Assembly (NCBI RefSeq): GCF_000175215.2 | Contig: NC_014817.1 | Coordinates: forward strand, 586,501 to 650,500 | Length of the DNA: 64,000 nt | Source of the DNA: Asticcacaulis excentricus CB 48 | GTDB lineage: Bacteria; Pseudomonadota; Alphaproteobacteria; Caulobacterales; Caulobacteraceae | Direction of reading: 5' to 3' | Shown here: piece after piece, positions 32,524-41,289 of the stretch | How positions within the stretch are numbered: the first letter of the stretch is position 1 | Layout: each line of letters begins with the position of its first letter | Translations under genes and position numbers: made by a program | Notes under the pieces: model-generated | Databases searched by the model: none | What the model saw: only the letters and a program-made list of their open reading frames with translations | What the model was told of the DNA's origin: nothing

Positions 32524-33015
32524 ATGATCAAGCCGTCCACCCTTCTGGCTCTCGCCGCCGTTGCCGCCGCCGCTTCCACGCTCGGCGCTTGCGCCCCCAG
32601 CGTTTCGCGTCAGGGCTATCTCGCCATCGAAGCCAATCCCGCCACCGACATCAAGGTGGGTGAGGATACGCAGACCAGCGTGCGCACTAAGTTCGGCTCT
32701 CCGTCTCAGGTCGCCACCTTCGACCCCGGCGTCTGGTACTATATCACTCAAACGACCTCGAAAATGACCTACAAGCCCGCGACCCTGACGTCGCGCAGCG
32801 TCACCATCGTCGAATTCGACAAGGAGACGCAGGCGGTCAAAACCGTGAAAACCCTGTCGCTGGCCGACAGCCGTGATATAGCGCTGAACCCCAATAAGAC
32901 GCCGACCCGCGGCCGTGAACTGACGGCTCTTGAGCAGATCCTCGGCAACGTCGGTCGTCAGACCCTCACCAACGAAGAAGACACCAATCCGGGCGGCCAG
33001 CGCCGCCGCGAATAG
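32524..33015 (+). CDS. bamE: Outer-membrane assembly lipoprotein BamE
   Basis: BamE is a small lipoprotein of the BAM complex that folds outer-membrane proteins. The 163-residue product has a signal peptide with lipobox LGAC (Cys23) and the SmpA/OmlA fold, including VGEDTQTSVRTKFGSPSQVATFDPGVWYYI. A C-terminal extension (about 120-163, PTRGRELTALEQILGNVGRQ) is longer than in E. coli and normal for alphaproteobacteria. ATG 32524 starts the signal peptide. It is followed by a strong terminator. Confidence 0.92.
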   Translation: MIKPSTLLALAAVAAAASTLGACAPSVSRQGYLAIEANPATDIKVGEDTQTSVRTKFGSPSQVATFDPGVWYYITQTTSKMTYKPATLTSRSVTIVEFDKETQAVKTVKTLSLADSRDIALNPNKTPTRGRELTALEQILGNVGRQTLTNEEDTNPGGQRRRE

Positions 33016-33036
33016 TTTTCGCTTCGTGCGAATATG

Positions 33037-33072
33037 AAAAACCCCTCCGGAGACGTCTCCGGAGGGGTTTTT
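33037..33072. terminator. Perfect 36-bp palindromic bidirectional terminator
   Basis: AAAAACCCCTCCGGAGAC (33037-33054) and its exact inverse (33055-33072) lie end to end. A5 and T5 flank the GC stem, so it can stop bamE and, from the other side, hppA transcription. Confidence 0.85.
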
Positions 33073-33116
33073 GTTTCTCCACAGATAGACGGGATGTGAG
33101 GTCGGCCCTTTAGGGA

Positions 33117-33228
33117 AACCACAGATTACAAAGATTTCACAGATTATGCGTTTCAAATGAGCCGCGACCGCTTCCAGATGCTCCACAGCGCGAAGCGCCA
33201 ATCTGTGAAATCTGTGTAATCTGTGGTT
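33117..33228. repeat. CACAGATT/AATCTGTG inverted-repeat element, copy 2
   Basis: Two 29-bp arms (33117-33145 and 33200-33228) are inverted copies with 28 of 29 matches. Each arm contains three spaced copies of the word CACAGATT or AAAGATTT. The interior holds GCGCGAAGCGCCAAT (33189-33203 region), the inverse of ATTGGCGCTTCGCGC in copy 1, so the two copies are related throughout and lie in opposite orientation. Extra ATCTGTGG words stand at 33079-33086 and 33284-33291. It sits between convergent bamE and hppA. Confidence 0.75.
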
Positions 33229-33329
33229 CTCAAAAACGACGCAAACCCCGCAATCGTATTAGAGATGCGAGCCTATCAGGGGCCATCTGTGGAAAGAGCG
33301 GCGCTCACGCGAACGCCGCCCTTCACCGA

Positions 33330-35480
33330 TCAGGCTACATGCGCCAGCACAGCCAGCAGCAGTAACGCGACGATATTGGTGATCTTGATCATCGGATTGA
33401 CCGCCGGGCCGGCCGTATCCTTATACGGATCGCCCACTGTGTCGCCGGTCACCGAGGCCTTGTGCGCTTCGGAGCCCTTGAGGTGACGAACGCCGTCCTT
33501 ATCGACAAAGCCGTCCTCGAACGACTTTTTGGCATTGTCCCAGGCCCCGCCGCCTGACGTCATTGAAATGGCGACGAACAGACCCGTAACGATCACACCC
33601 AGCAGCATGGCCCCCAGCGCTTCAAAGGCCGGGACCGCACCACCTATGGCATAGACGATTCCGAACAGGACCAGAGGCGACAGGACCGGCAGCAGGGACG
33701 GCACGACCATTTCGCGGATGGCGGCCTTGGTCAGCATGTCCACGGCGCGGCCATAGTTGGGCTTGGACGTCCCGGCCATGATGCCGGAATCTTCGCGGAA
33801 CTGACGTCGCACCTCTTCGACCACGGCCTGCGCCGCCTTGCCGACCGCCGTCATGCCCATGCCGCCAAACAGATAGGGCAGAAGACCACCGATCAGCAAC
33901 CCGACCACCACCCACGGCGAGGACAGGGAGAAGGTCAGTTCGCCCAGCCCCTCAAAGAAGGAGCCCGGTGCCGCATTGGCTGCGAAATATTTGAGGTCAG
34001 ACGTATAGGCCGCAAACAGAACCAGCGCCCCCAGACCGGCCGAACCGATGGCATAGCCCTTGGTAACGGCCTTTGTGGTATTGCCCACGGCGTCCAGCGC
34101 GTCGGTGGTGTGGCGCACCGCCTTATCGAGGCCCGCCATTTCGGCGATCCCCCCGGCATTGTCGGTGACCGGCCCGAAGGCATCCAGCGCCACGATCATC
34201 CCGGCCAAAGCCAGCATAGTGGTGGTGGCAATGGCAATGCCGTAAAGCCCGGCCAGCAGGTAACAGCCGATGATGCCACCGACGATGATCAGGGCCGGAA
34301 TGGCCGTGGCCTCCATCGAAACGGCCAGACCCTGAATGACATTGGTGCCATGCCCGGTGACTGAGGCCTGCGCGATTGACACCACGGGGCGCTTGCCCGT
34401 GCCGGTATAGTATTCAGTGACAACAATGAAGCCCGCCGTCACCGCCAGCCCGATCAGGCCGCACCAGAACAGGGTCAGGCCGGTAAAGCCCGACGGCGCG
34501 CCCGAATAGGTGATGGGCGTGTCAAAGCCGATCACCAGTTCAATCACCGCCGCCAAAGCGCCGATAGACAGAACGCCGGTAACGATCAGGCCCTTATACA
34601 GGGCGTTCATAATGTGGTTGTCCTTACCCAGCTTGACGAAGAAGGTGCCGATAATCGAGGTGATAATACACGCGCCGCAGATCACCAGCGGCAGCAGCAT
34701 CATCGGCCCAACCAGAGCCGTACCCGCAAAGAAGATCGCCCCCAGCACCATGGTGGCAACCGTCGTCACGGCATAGGTTTCAAACAGGTCCGCCGCCATC
34801 CCAGCACAGTCGCCGACATTGTCGCCCACATTGTCGGCAATGGTGGCCGGGTTACGCGGGTCGTCTTCGGGGATGCCCGCCTCGACCTTGCCCACCATAT
34901 CGCCGCCAACATCGGCCCCTTTGGTGAAGATACCGCCCCCCAGACGCGCAAAAATCGAGATCAGAGACGCGCCAAAGCCCAGCGCCACCAGGGCGTCGAT
35001 CACCGGACGGCTGGTGGCCTCAAGGCCCAGAACGTCGGTCAGTATGAAATAATAGCCCGCCACGCCCAACAATGCGCCCGATGCCACAAACAGGCCGGTC
35101 ACGGCCCCGGCGCCAAAGGCGAGGTTCAGCCCCTGTTGCAGGCTGTGCGAGGCGGCTTCGGCGGTGCGTACATTAGCGCGTACCGAAATCAGCATTCCGG
35201 CAAAGCCCGCCGCCCCGGACAGGACCGCCCCGATCAGGAACCCAACCGCGGCATAGGTGCCCAGCACCAGAAAGGCCGCGATAAAGATGACCACGCCGAC
35301 AATGGCAATCGTCGTATATTGCCGCTTAAGATAGGCCCCGGCCCCTTCCTGAATCGCCGCAGCGATTTCCTGCATCCGGGCATTGCCCTGTGGTTTTTTA
35401 AGCAGACTGAGGGTCTGAACGACCCCATACACCAAACCTAACACGCCAGCCGCTATGACCAGCCCTATCCATGACGTCAT
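33330..35480 (-). CDS. hppA: Membrane-bound proton-pumping pyrophosphatase
   Basis: HppA couples hydrolysis of pyrophosphate to proton transport across the inner membrane. The 716-residue protein has about 16 helices and the substrate motifs GGGIFTKGADVGGDMVGKVE, PEDDPRNPATIADNVGDNVG and the C-terminal GDTVGDPYKDTAGPAVNPMI. The motif GNTTKAVTKGYAIGSAGL carries Lys at the position that separates potassium-independent enzymes from potassium-dependent ones, which have Ala there. It is the last gene of the leftward cluster that begins with glyA. Confidence 0.96.
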   Translation of the reverse strand: MTSWIGLVIAAGVLGLVYGVVQTLSLLKKPQGNARMQEIAAAIQEGAGAYLKRQYTTIAIVGVVIFIAAFLVLGTYAAVGFLIGAVLSGAAGFAGMLISVRANVRTAEAASHSLQQGLNLAFGAGAVTGLFVASGALLGVAGYYFILTDVLGLEATSRPVIDALVALGFGASLISIFARLGGGIFTKGADVGGDMVGKVEAGIPEDDPRNPATIADNVGDNVGDCAGMAADLFETYAVTTVATMVLGAIFFAGTALVGPMMLLPLVICGACIITSIIGTFFVKLGKDNHIMNALYKGLIVTGVLSIGALAAVIELVIGFDTPITYSGAPSGFTGLTLFWCGLIGLAVTAGFIVVTEYYTGTGKRPVVSIAQASVTGHGTNVIQGLAVSMEATAIPALIIVGGIIGCYLLAGLYGIAIATTTMLALAGMIVALDAFGPVTDNAGGIAEMAGLDKAVRHTTDALDAVGNTTKAVTKGYAIGSAGLGALVLFAAYTSDLKYFAANAAPGSFFEGLGELTFSLSSPWVVVGLLIGGLLPYLFGGMGMTAVGKAAQAVVEEVRRQFREDSGIMAGTSKPNYGRAVDMLTKAAIREMVVPSLLPVLSPLVLFGIVYAIGGAVPAFEALGAMLLGVIVTGLFVAISMTSGGGAWDNAKKSFEDGFVDKDGVRHLKGSEAHKASVTGDTVGDPYKDTAGPAVNPMIKITNIVALLLLAVLAHVA

Positions 35481-35710
35481 ACCAAACCCCTGTCGTTATG
35501 TTGTGGCACACCGGGTGGCGTGCGTACCGGGCAGGCACGTCCATACCCCTCCCGGCAAGGTCAGGAGAGTGCCGCAACTTTCAGACAGGTGCAAGTTAGG
35601 TAATTGCGAAAGTAATCGCCGCAAAATGTCGCACATTTATTGCGCCGCAACCGGTATTCAGAGTTCACGAACCCGTGAAAACTTGCCGGATCAGCGGTGG
35701 CGACACACCG

Positions 35711-36121
35711 TCAGTTCATCAACTTCTTGGGGTTTTGCGCCAGTATTTCCAAGGTATCGATATTGCCCGCCCCGGCGATCTTGGTGAACTCCGGGATCAT
35801 CACCTTTTTGAATCGCGCCTCGTCCAGCGTGTCGCGCTTGTTCGGCAGCGCGAAACTTTGCTTGTGCGCTGCACGGATCAGGAGGTCACGGAAATAGGGT
35901 TCCTTGAGTCGCAGCGCATTGACATCGGCCTTGGCTGTCAGGTTGATACGCAGCGTCACGAAGAGGTAGTTGATAACACGGCCATTCTCGGTGACCGGCA
36001 AGGCCACGGGGGCCAGCTTGACATAGGGCTCACCGCCCTCCTTCTTGGCTTCGGAAGCCAGTGAAGGCATGGCAAAGGCGCACAAGAGTGTGCTGAGCAA
36101 GAGGCGTCGGGTCTGGGTCAT
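35711..36121 (-). CDS. Exported protein with FliL-like domain
   Basis: A 136-residue protein with a signal peptide (MTQTRRLLLSTLLCAFAMPSLASE) and no other membrane helix. YVKLAPVALPVTENGRVINYLFVTLRINL followed by a helix and PYFRDLLIRAAHK resembles the periplasmic part of FliL, the flagellar stator-associated protein, but here it is free of the transmembrane anchor. Similar genes occur beside thiL in related genomes; the function is unknown. It is 46 bp beyond the thiL stop in the same direction and probably cotranscribed. Confidence 0.6.
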   Translation of the reverse strand: MTQTRRLLLSTLLCAFAMPSLASEAKKEGGEPYVKLAPVALPVTENGRVINYLFVTLRINLTAKADVNALRLKEPYFRDLLIRAAHKQSFALPNKRDTLDEARFKKVMIPEFTKIAGAGNIDTLEILAQNPKKLMN

Positions 36122-36167
36122 AGCCAGAGTGTAGGTGAAAACGGTTTAGAAGCCGTTTAGGGAAGCC

Positions 36168-37130
36168 TCAGACGTGGACCCAGCCCTTGTCCTCGATCTC
36201 GATGACCTTGCCGCCGCTGATGACCGAAACCTCGCCGGTTCCGGCTTCGCAATGGCCGATTTCATGGAGACCGGCGGCTTTCAGGGCCTCGGCTCCGGCA
36301 GCATTCGCCGTGCATAGGATCTGGTAATCGTCGCCGCCGGTGATCAGGTCGGTCACATCGGCCCCCAACGCAATGGCAGCGCGCGCCGCCGCCGAGGTCG
36401 GCACGCGGTCGAGGTCGATCACAAGGGTCACCTCAGAGGCTCTGGCCATGTGTAAAGCATCGGCGATCAGACCGTCGGACACGTCCATCGACGCGTGGGC
36501 ATGGTCGAGCACCACTTCGGCCAGATCGTCGCGCGGTTGAGGCAGGCGATAGGCCTGCACCAGATGCGCCTTGTGCGCCTCAGACAACTCATCGAACTCT
36601 CCGCGCAGCACGCGCAGGCCCAGATGGGCGTCACCGATAAAGCCGCCGACCAGCAGACGGTCCCCTACCCGCGCGCCGGCGCGCGACAGGGCGCGGCCTA
36701 CGGGCGCATGACCAAAGGCGGTAATGCTGAGCAGCAAAGGTCCTTCGGTCGAAACCGTATCGCCGCCGAACAGGTCGAAATCAAATTCATCCTGATCGAT
36801 GCGCAGGCCCGCCGCAAAGGCCGCCTTGCCCTCATAGGCCATGCCCTTGGGCCAGGCGGTCAGGAGCTGATAGCCATAGGGGTCGGCCCCCTTGGCCACG
36901 AGGTCGGAAATATTGACCCGCAACAGCTTGCGCGCCACCTGATCGAGCGGATCGGTCGAAAGGAAGTGCACCCCTTCGACCATGGCATCGGTGGTGACCA
37001 CAAGGTCATAGCCTTCGCGCGCCCCCAGCACCGCCACATCGTCGATCAGACCACGCGCTTCGGCATTCAGTCCGGCCAGAGGCTTGAACAACCGGTCGAT
37101 GACGCTGAATTCGCTGTTGTCGCCGGTCAT
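36168..37130 (-). CDS. thiL: Thiamine-monophosphate kinase
   Basis: ThiL phosphorylates thiamine monophosphate to the active diphosphate, used by PdhA among others. The 320-residue protein has SEFSVIDRLFKPLA, IDDVAVLGAREGYDLVVTTDAMVEGVHF, the ATP-binding LRVNISDLVAKGADP and SMDVSDGLIADALHMA, and GGDDYQILCT. I chose ATG 37130; the frame is open for a further 96 bp upstream but overlaps nusB there. Confidence 0.95.
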   Translation of the reverse strand: MTGDNSEFSVIDRLFKPLAGLNAEARGLIDDVAVLGAREGYDLVVTTDAMVEGVHFLSTDPLDQVARKLLRVNISDLVAKGADPYGYQLLTAWPKGMAYEGKAAFAAGLRIDQDEFDFDLFGGDTVSTEGPLLLSITAFGHAPVGRALSRAGARVGDRLLVGGFIGDAHLGLRVLRGEFDELSEAHKAHLVQAYRLPQPRDDLAEVVLDHAHASMDVSDGLIADALHMARASEVTLVIDLDRVPTSAAARAAIALGADVTDLITGGDDYQILCTANAAGAEALKAAGLHEIGHCEAGTGEVSVISGGKVIEIEDKGWVHV

Positions 37131-37137
37131 GAAAGGC

Positions 37138-37671
37138 TTACCTCGCGTCCTTGGCGATACCGTCCAGAGCGCCGTTGACGAACCGCGCCTCTTCATTGCC
37201 GAAGAAGGCCTTGGCGATCTCGACATATTCGTTGATTACCACCTCTACGGCGACATCGGGGCGGAATTTCAGCTCCCACGCCCCGGCGCGCAGGATGGCG
37301 CGCAGCGTGGTGTCGATCCGGTCGAGACGCCAGTTAGAGGCCAGACGCTCTGCAATCAGCACGTCAATCTCGGCCTGAGCCTTGACGATGGTGCGCAGAC
37401 CATCAGCGAAAAAGGCCTCATCCGCCGTGCCTAAACGCTGCTCCTCGCCGCACTCGCCTTCGATGTTCCCATCAAAGCGGAAATCAGCAAATTCACGGAT
37501 GACCGACTCGACGCCCGTCCCGGCAATTTCCATCTGATAGAGGGCCTGCACCAGCACCAGACGCGCCACCGTGCGGGCGCGCTTTTCCTTCAGCGACAGG
37601 CGTCCGGACTCAGCGGCCTCATTGGCGTTCAGTTGCTCAATGACCGATTTCAGGCTCAGCGGATCAACCAT
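37138..37671 (-). CDS. nusB: Transcription antitermination factor NusB
   Basis: NusB with NusE binds boxA in rRNA leaders and supports antitermination. The 177-residue protein has ARTVARLVLVQALYQMEIAG, then IDVLIAERLASNWRLDRIDTTLRAILRAGAWEL and EYVEIAKAFFGNEEARFVNGALD at the end. Start ATG 37671 overlaps the ribH stop by 8 bp. The ribH-nusB-thiL order is widely conserved. Confidence 0.96.
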   Translation of the reverse strand: MVDPLSLKSVIEQLNANEAAESGRLSLKEKRARTVARLVLVQALYQMEIAGTGVESVIREFADFRFDGNIEGECGEEQRLGTADEAFFADGLRTIVKAQAEIDVLIAERLASNWRLDRIDTTLRAILRAGAWELKFRPDVAVEVVINEYVEIAKAFFGNEEARFVNGALDGIAKDAR

Positions 37672-38134
37672 GATTGCCTCCGCGCAGGGCCTTTTTCAGG
37701 GCGATCATGTCGAGCGCCACCTTGGCTACCGTGCCGCCCTTGTCGCCTTCCGAACGGCGGGCGCGGGCCCAGGCCTGATCCTCGTCCTCGACGGTCAGGA
37801 TGCCATAGCCAATGCACAGCAGTTGCTTCAGCGTCAGGTCCATCAGGCCGCGTGCCGATTCCTCGCACACATAGTCGTAGTGGGTCGTCTCACCACGGAT
37901 GACGCAACCCAGCGCGACATAGCCGTCATATTTGCGCCCGGCGGGGCCTTGCGATGCGTCTTCGGCCATAGCGATGGCGCCCGGCACCTCAAACGCCCCC
38001 GGCACGGTGATCACGTCATATTCCGCGCCATAGGCTTCCAGCGCCGCCTTGGCGCCGGCCAGAAGCTCATCGGAAATGTCCTCATAAAAACGGCTTTCGA
38101 CGATGAGGATGCGCAGGGGGGTATCAATGGTCAA
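37664..38134 (-). CDS. ribH: 6,7-dimethyl-8-ribityllumazine synthase
   Basis: RibH condenses a ribityl-aminouracil with dihydroxybutanone phosphate in riboflavin synthesis. The 156-residue protein has ILIVESRFYEDISDELLAGA, VPGAFEVPGAIAMA and CVIRGETTHYDYVCEESARGLMDL with the catalytic His. It starts with TTG 38134, supported by AAGGA 8 bp upstream. Confidence 0.96.
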   Translation of the reverse strand: MTIDTPLRILIVESRFYEDISDELLAGAKAALEAYGAEYDVITVPGAFEVPGAIAMAEDASQGPAGRKYDGYVALGCVIRGETTHYDYVCEESARGLMDLTLKQLLCIGYGILTVEDEDQAWARARRSEGDKGGTVAKVALDMIALKKALRGGNHG

Positions 38135-38218
38135 GAGTTCAATCCTTGAGGACAGGTTCTGTCCGTACTTACTTACAAATCCGGAACATAAAAAGCCAAA
38201 TCTGACGACGGCGTGTGT

Positions 38219-39358
38219 TTAGCTTAGCGGTTTCCAGTCAATAATCTGAAGCCCGTAACCTTCCAGCGCTGCCGGTTTAGGTTTGGAATCCGACAGGGCG
38301 ATCATGTCGCGCACCCCCAGATCGAGCAAAATCTGCGCCCCGACGCCATAGTCGCGCAGGCCGCGCGGCTGAGGCACGCCCGCTTCATCAGCAGAAAAGC
38401 GGTTGGAGATCACCTTGGGGTCGAGGTCGCGCAGCATGACCATAACCGCCGGGCCGTCATAGGCCGCCAGCGCCTTCATCGCCTGCTCGACCAGACCGGC
38501 ACGACCGTCCGAGGCCCCCAGCACGTCGGCGGCCACATCAAGCTGATGCATCCGCACCAGGGTCGCCTTGTTCGGCACCGGCTGATGCTTAACCAGCGCG
38601 ATATGTTCGCTCTGATCGAGGCGATTGCGATAGACGAACAGGCGGAACTGACCGCCCCACTGGCTTTCGAACGGCTTTTCCAGCACACGATCAACGAAAC
38701 GCTCCGTGCGCCGGCGATAGGCGATCAGGTCGGCAATGGTGCCGATCTTCACGCCATGCGTCTGCGCGAATTTGATCAGGTCAGGTAACCGCGCCATGGT
38801 CCCGTCGTCGTTCATCACCTCGCAGATGACGCCCGCCGGATAAAGACCCGCCATGCGCGAAATATCGACCACTGCTTCTGTATGGCCGGTACGAACCAGC
38901 ACACCGCCATCCCGCGCCACCAGCGGGAAGACGTGACCGGGGCTGACGATATCGTCATAGCCCTTGGTCTGGTCGATGGCCACGGCGATGGTGCGGGCAC
39001 GGTCGTGGGCCGAAATGCCGGTGGTGATGCCATCCTTGGCCTCAATGGCTACCGTGAAGGCCGTGCCATTGCGCGCGCCGTTTTCAGCGGCCATCGGCGG
39101 CAAACGCAACTGACGCGCCCGCTCACCCGTAATGGCCAGACAGATCAGACCACGCCCGAAACGCGCCATGAAGTTGACCACGTCCGGCGTCGCCATCTGA
39201 GCCGGAATGCAGATGTCGCCCTCGTTTTCGCGGTCCTCGGCATCAACAAGGATATAGGGGCGGCCATTGCGGGCGTCCTCCAGAATATCCTCGATGGTCG
39301 AGATTGGGCTCTCGGAGCTGACCGGATTGAGGTCGGTGGCGATACGGTTGAAGGTCAT
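38219..39358 (-). CDS. ribB: DHBP synthase with degenerate GTP cyclohydrolase II-like domain
   Basis: The N-terminal domain (about residues 15-220) is 3,4-dihydroxy-2-butanone-4-phosphate synthase, which makes the four-carbon unit of riboflavin: DAEDRENEGDICI, TGISAHDRARTI, PGHVFPLVARDGGVLVRTGHTEA and GVICEVMNDDGTMAR are intact. The C-terminal domain (225-379) has the GTP cyclohydrolase II fold by context (HIALVKHQPVPNKATLVRMH), but the zinc ligands (normally a CxxGDxFxSxxCDC pattern) are replaced by VAADVLGASDGRAG and the RQEGRGIGL motif is absent. The domain is therefore expected to be inactive. A true RibA must be elsewhere. Such fusions are known in alphaproteobacteria. Confidence 0.92.
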   Translation of the reverse strand: MTFNRIATDLNPVSSESPISTIEDILEDARNGRPYILVDAEDRENEGDICIPAQMATPDVVNFMARFGRGLICLAITGERARQLRLPPMAAENGARNGTAFTVAIEAKDGITTGISAHDRARTIAVAIDQTKGYDDIVSPGHVFPLVARDGGVLVRTGHTEAVVDISRMAGLYPAGVICEVMNDDGTMARLPDLIKFAQTHGVKIGTIADLIAYRRRTERFVDRVLEKPFESQWGGQFRLFVYRNRLDQSEHIALVKHQPVPNKATLVRMHQLDVAADVLGASDGRAGLVEQAMKALAAYDGPAVMVMLRDLDPKVISNRFSADEAGVPQPRGLRDYGVGAQILLDLGVRDMIALSDSKPKPAALEGYGLQIIDWKPLS

Positions 39359-39414
39359 GGGTATCTCTTACAACTACGCCCCTCACAGGAGCGCATGAAC
39401 AGGGTGCGCGAAGT

Positions 39415-40005
39415 TTAGACTGTCTCACGCCAGCGCGCGGCATAGCGTGCCATCAGGTCGATCTCAAGGTTTAACTTGTCGCCCACCTTGCGGTCACTGA
39501 GGGTGGTGTGCGTCCAAGTATGCGGGATGATGGCCACGCCGAACACATCGTCTTCGACCTCATTGACCGTGAGCGAGATACCATCCAGCGCAATTGAGCC
39601 CTTGTGCGCGATGTAACGATGCAGCGGGCGCGGCACGCGCACCTTCAGACGGTAGGCGTCACCGTCTTCGGTGAGAGCGATCAGTTCCCCTACCCCATCG
39701 ACGTGACCCGACACGATATGACCGCCCAGTTCATCGCCAACCTTCAGCGCCCGCTCAAGGTTCACGCGGTCGCCAACGCGCCAGTTATCAAGCGTCGTAA
39801 CGGCCAGAGTCTCGTTCGACAAATCTAGCGTGTAGCGGTCGCCACGCTTTTCCACCACGGTCAGGCAGCAACCGGAATGAGCGACGGAGGCCCCAATATC
39901 GACGGTCGAAAGGTCATAGGCGGTCTGTACCTCAAAGCGCGCCCCCCCCTCGTGACGGTCAATGGCGGTCAGGGTGCCTATATCGGTGATGATGCCTGTA
40001 AACAT
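39415..40005 (-). CDS. ribE: Riboflavin synthase alpha subunit
   Basis: RibE dismutates two lumazines to riboflavin and a pyrimidine. The 196-residue protein has two similar barrels: MFTGIITDIGTLTAIDR with SVAHSGCCLTVVEKRGD and, in the second half, GHIVSGHVDGVGELIAL with GSIALDGISLTVNEV. Start ATG 40005 is normal. No FMN riboswitch was seen in the short gaps of this cluster. Confidence 0.96.
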   Translation of the reverse strand: MFTGIITDIGTLTAIDRHEGGARFEVQTAYDLSTVDIGASVAHSGCCLTVVEKRGDRYTLDLSNETLAVTTLDNWRVGDRVNLERALKVGDELGGHIVSGHVDGVGELIALTEDGDAYRLKVRVPRPLHRYIAHKGSIALDGISLTVNEVEDDVFGVAIIPHTWTHTTLSDRKVGDKLNLEIDLMARYAARWRETV

Positions 40006-40047
40006 GATACGTCCTTACTCGCCTCACGCCGTTAAACGGAGAAGGCT

Positions 40048-40698
40048 CTACTCCAACTCGTAGCTTTCCCACAAATCGTCGCCCACCGCTTGAACGCCCA
40101 CGCGGGTGAAACGGATCACCCGGTTGATGTCGGCTATGTCGAGAAAACCGATCACGGCGCGACCGTCTCCGCCCAATATAGTGGGCGCGCGGAACCATTC
40201 CAGTCGGTCCACCGCACCCAGCTTGACAAAGGCCGTGGCGATCTGACCGCCGCCTTCGACAAACAGGCGGTCGATCCCGGCCTCATTGAGCGCTTCTAGA
40301 GCCGCGATCAGGTCTACGCGCTGATGCCGTGAAGCAACCTTTAGCGGGCGCACACCCAGCGAGACCAGCTCCGGATTAAGGTCGTGCGTCGTCACCACGT
40401 AGGTCGGGATGACGCGCGCTGTCTGCACCAGCTTGGAATGCAACGGGATGCGCCCGCGCGTATCCAGAACAACGCGCGCTGGCTGATAGCCCTCATAGCC
40501 CTGCAAACGCACGGTCAGTTCGGGATCGTCTTTCAGGACGGTTTCGATGCCGACCAGCACCGCATCATGGGAGGCCCGCAGTTCATGCACGGCGCGGCGG
40601 GCGGGCTCACCGGTGATCCAGCGACTTTCGCCCGTATGGGTGGCGATGCGCCCGTCGAGGGTGGTGGCCAGTTTGAGCGTGACGAACGGACGGATCAT
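40048..40698 (-). CDS. ribD: RibD reductase domain, stand-alone
   Basis: The 216-residue product is only the C-terminal reductase of RibD, which reduces the ribosyl side chain with NADPH: FVTLKLATTLDGRIATHTGESRWITG, LVGIETVLKDDPELTVR and FVEGGGQIATAFV match. The usual N-terminal zinc deaminase (about 145 residues with HAE and PCxxxGxxxPC) is missing. ATG 40698 begins right at the domain edge, and nrdR ends only 12 bp upstream, so no deaminase frame is hidden in front. The deaminase step must be supplied by another gene. Confidence 0.92.
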   Translation of the reverse strand: MIRPFVTLKLATTLDGRIATHTGESRWITGEPARRAVHELRASHDAVLVGIETVLKDDPELTVRLQGYEGYQPARVVLDTRGRIPLHSKLVQTARVIPTYVVTTHDLNPELVSLGVRPLKVASRHQRVDLIAALEALNEAGIDRLFVEGGGQIATAFVKLGAVDRLEWFRAPTILGGDGRAVIGFLDIADINRVIRFTRVGVQAVGDDLWESYELE

Positions 40699-40710
40699 AT
40701 TGCGCCGGTT

Positions 40711-41280
40711 TCACGCATCATCGGTGGCAGAAAGGTCCTGCTCGCCCAGCCCCTGACGGATAGGCGACGGGTCCTTCGGGTCGGGATTGCCGGCCGGAGC
40801 GGGCGTGAGCGGGACGTCTATACCGTCACTGTCAAAGCCTTCTGCCCCCAGAAACTTCGCGAAATCAGAGGTCTCCTGAAAGTCCCGATAGACCGAGGCA
40901 TAGCGCACATAGGCTACGGAATCGAGCGAGCGCAGAGCCTTCATGATCAGTTCGCCGACCACTTCGGAACCGATTTCGGTCTCCCCAAGGCTTTCGAGCT
41001 GACGCACAATGCCCGACACCATGCGGTCGATGCGCTCCGGGTCGATTTGACGCTTGCGTGTTGCAAGCGAAATCGATCGCTCCAGCTTTTCACGGTCGAA
41101 CGGCGTGCGGCGGCCCGACCGCTTGACGATAATCAGTTCGCGCAACTGCACCCGTTCAAAGGTAGTGAAGCGCCCGCCGCATTCGCTGCACGAGCGACGA
41201 CGACGAATGGCTGCCCCATCCTCCGAAGGACGGGAGTCCTTGACCTGGGTTTCCGGATTTCCGCAGAAGGGGCAGCGCAT
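40711..41280 (-). CDS. nrdR: Ribonucleotide reductase repressor NrdR
   Basis: NrdR is a zinc-ribbon repressor that senses ATP/dATP and shuts off ribonucleotide reductase genes. The 189-residue protein has CPFCG and CSEC zinc ligands, GRFTTFERVQLRELIIVKRSGRRTPFDREKLERSI opening the ATP cone, and a Pro/Asp-rich C-terminal tail of about 35 residues beyond the usual end near 155. It lies 9 bp after glyA, as in many alphaproteobacteria. Confidence 0.96.
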   Translation of the reverse strand: MRCPFCGNPETQVKDSRPSEDGAAIRRRRSCSECGGRFTTFERVQLRELIIVKRSGRRTPFDREKLERSISLATRKRQIDPERIDRMVSGIVRQLESLGETEIGSEVVGELIMKALRSLDSVAYVRYASVYRDFQETSDFAKFLGAEGFDSDGIDVPLTPAPAGNPDPKDPSPIRQGLGEQDLSATDDA

Positions 41281-41289
41281 GACCGCTCC

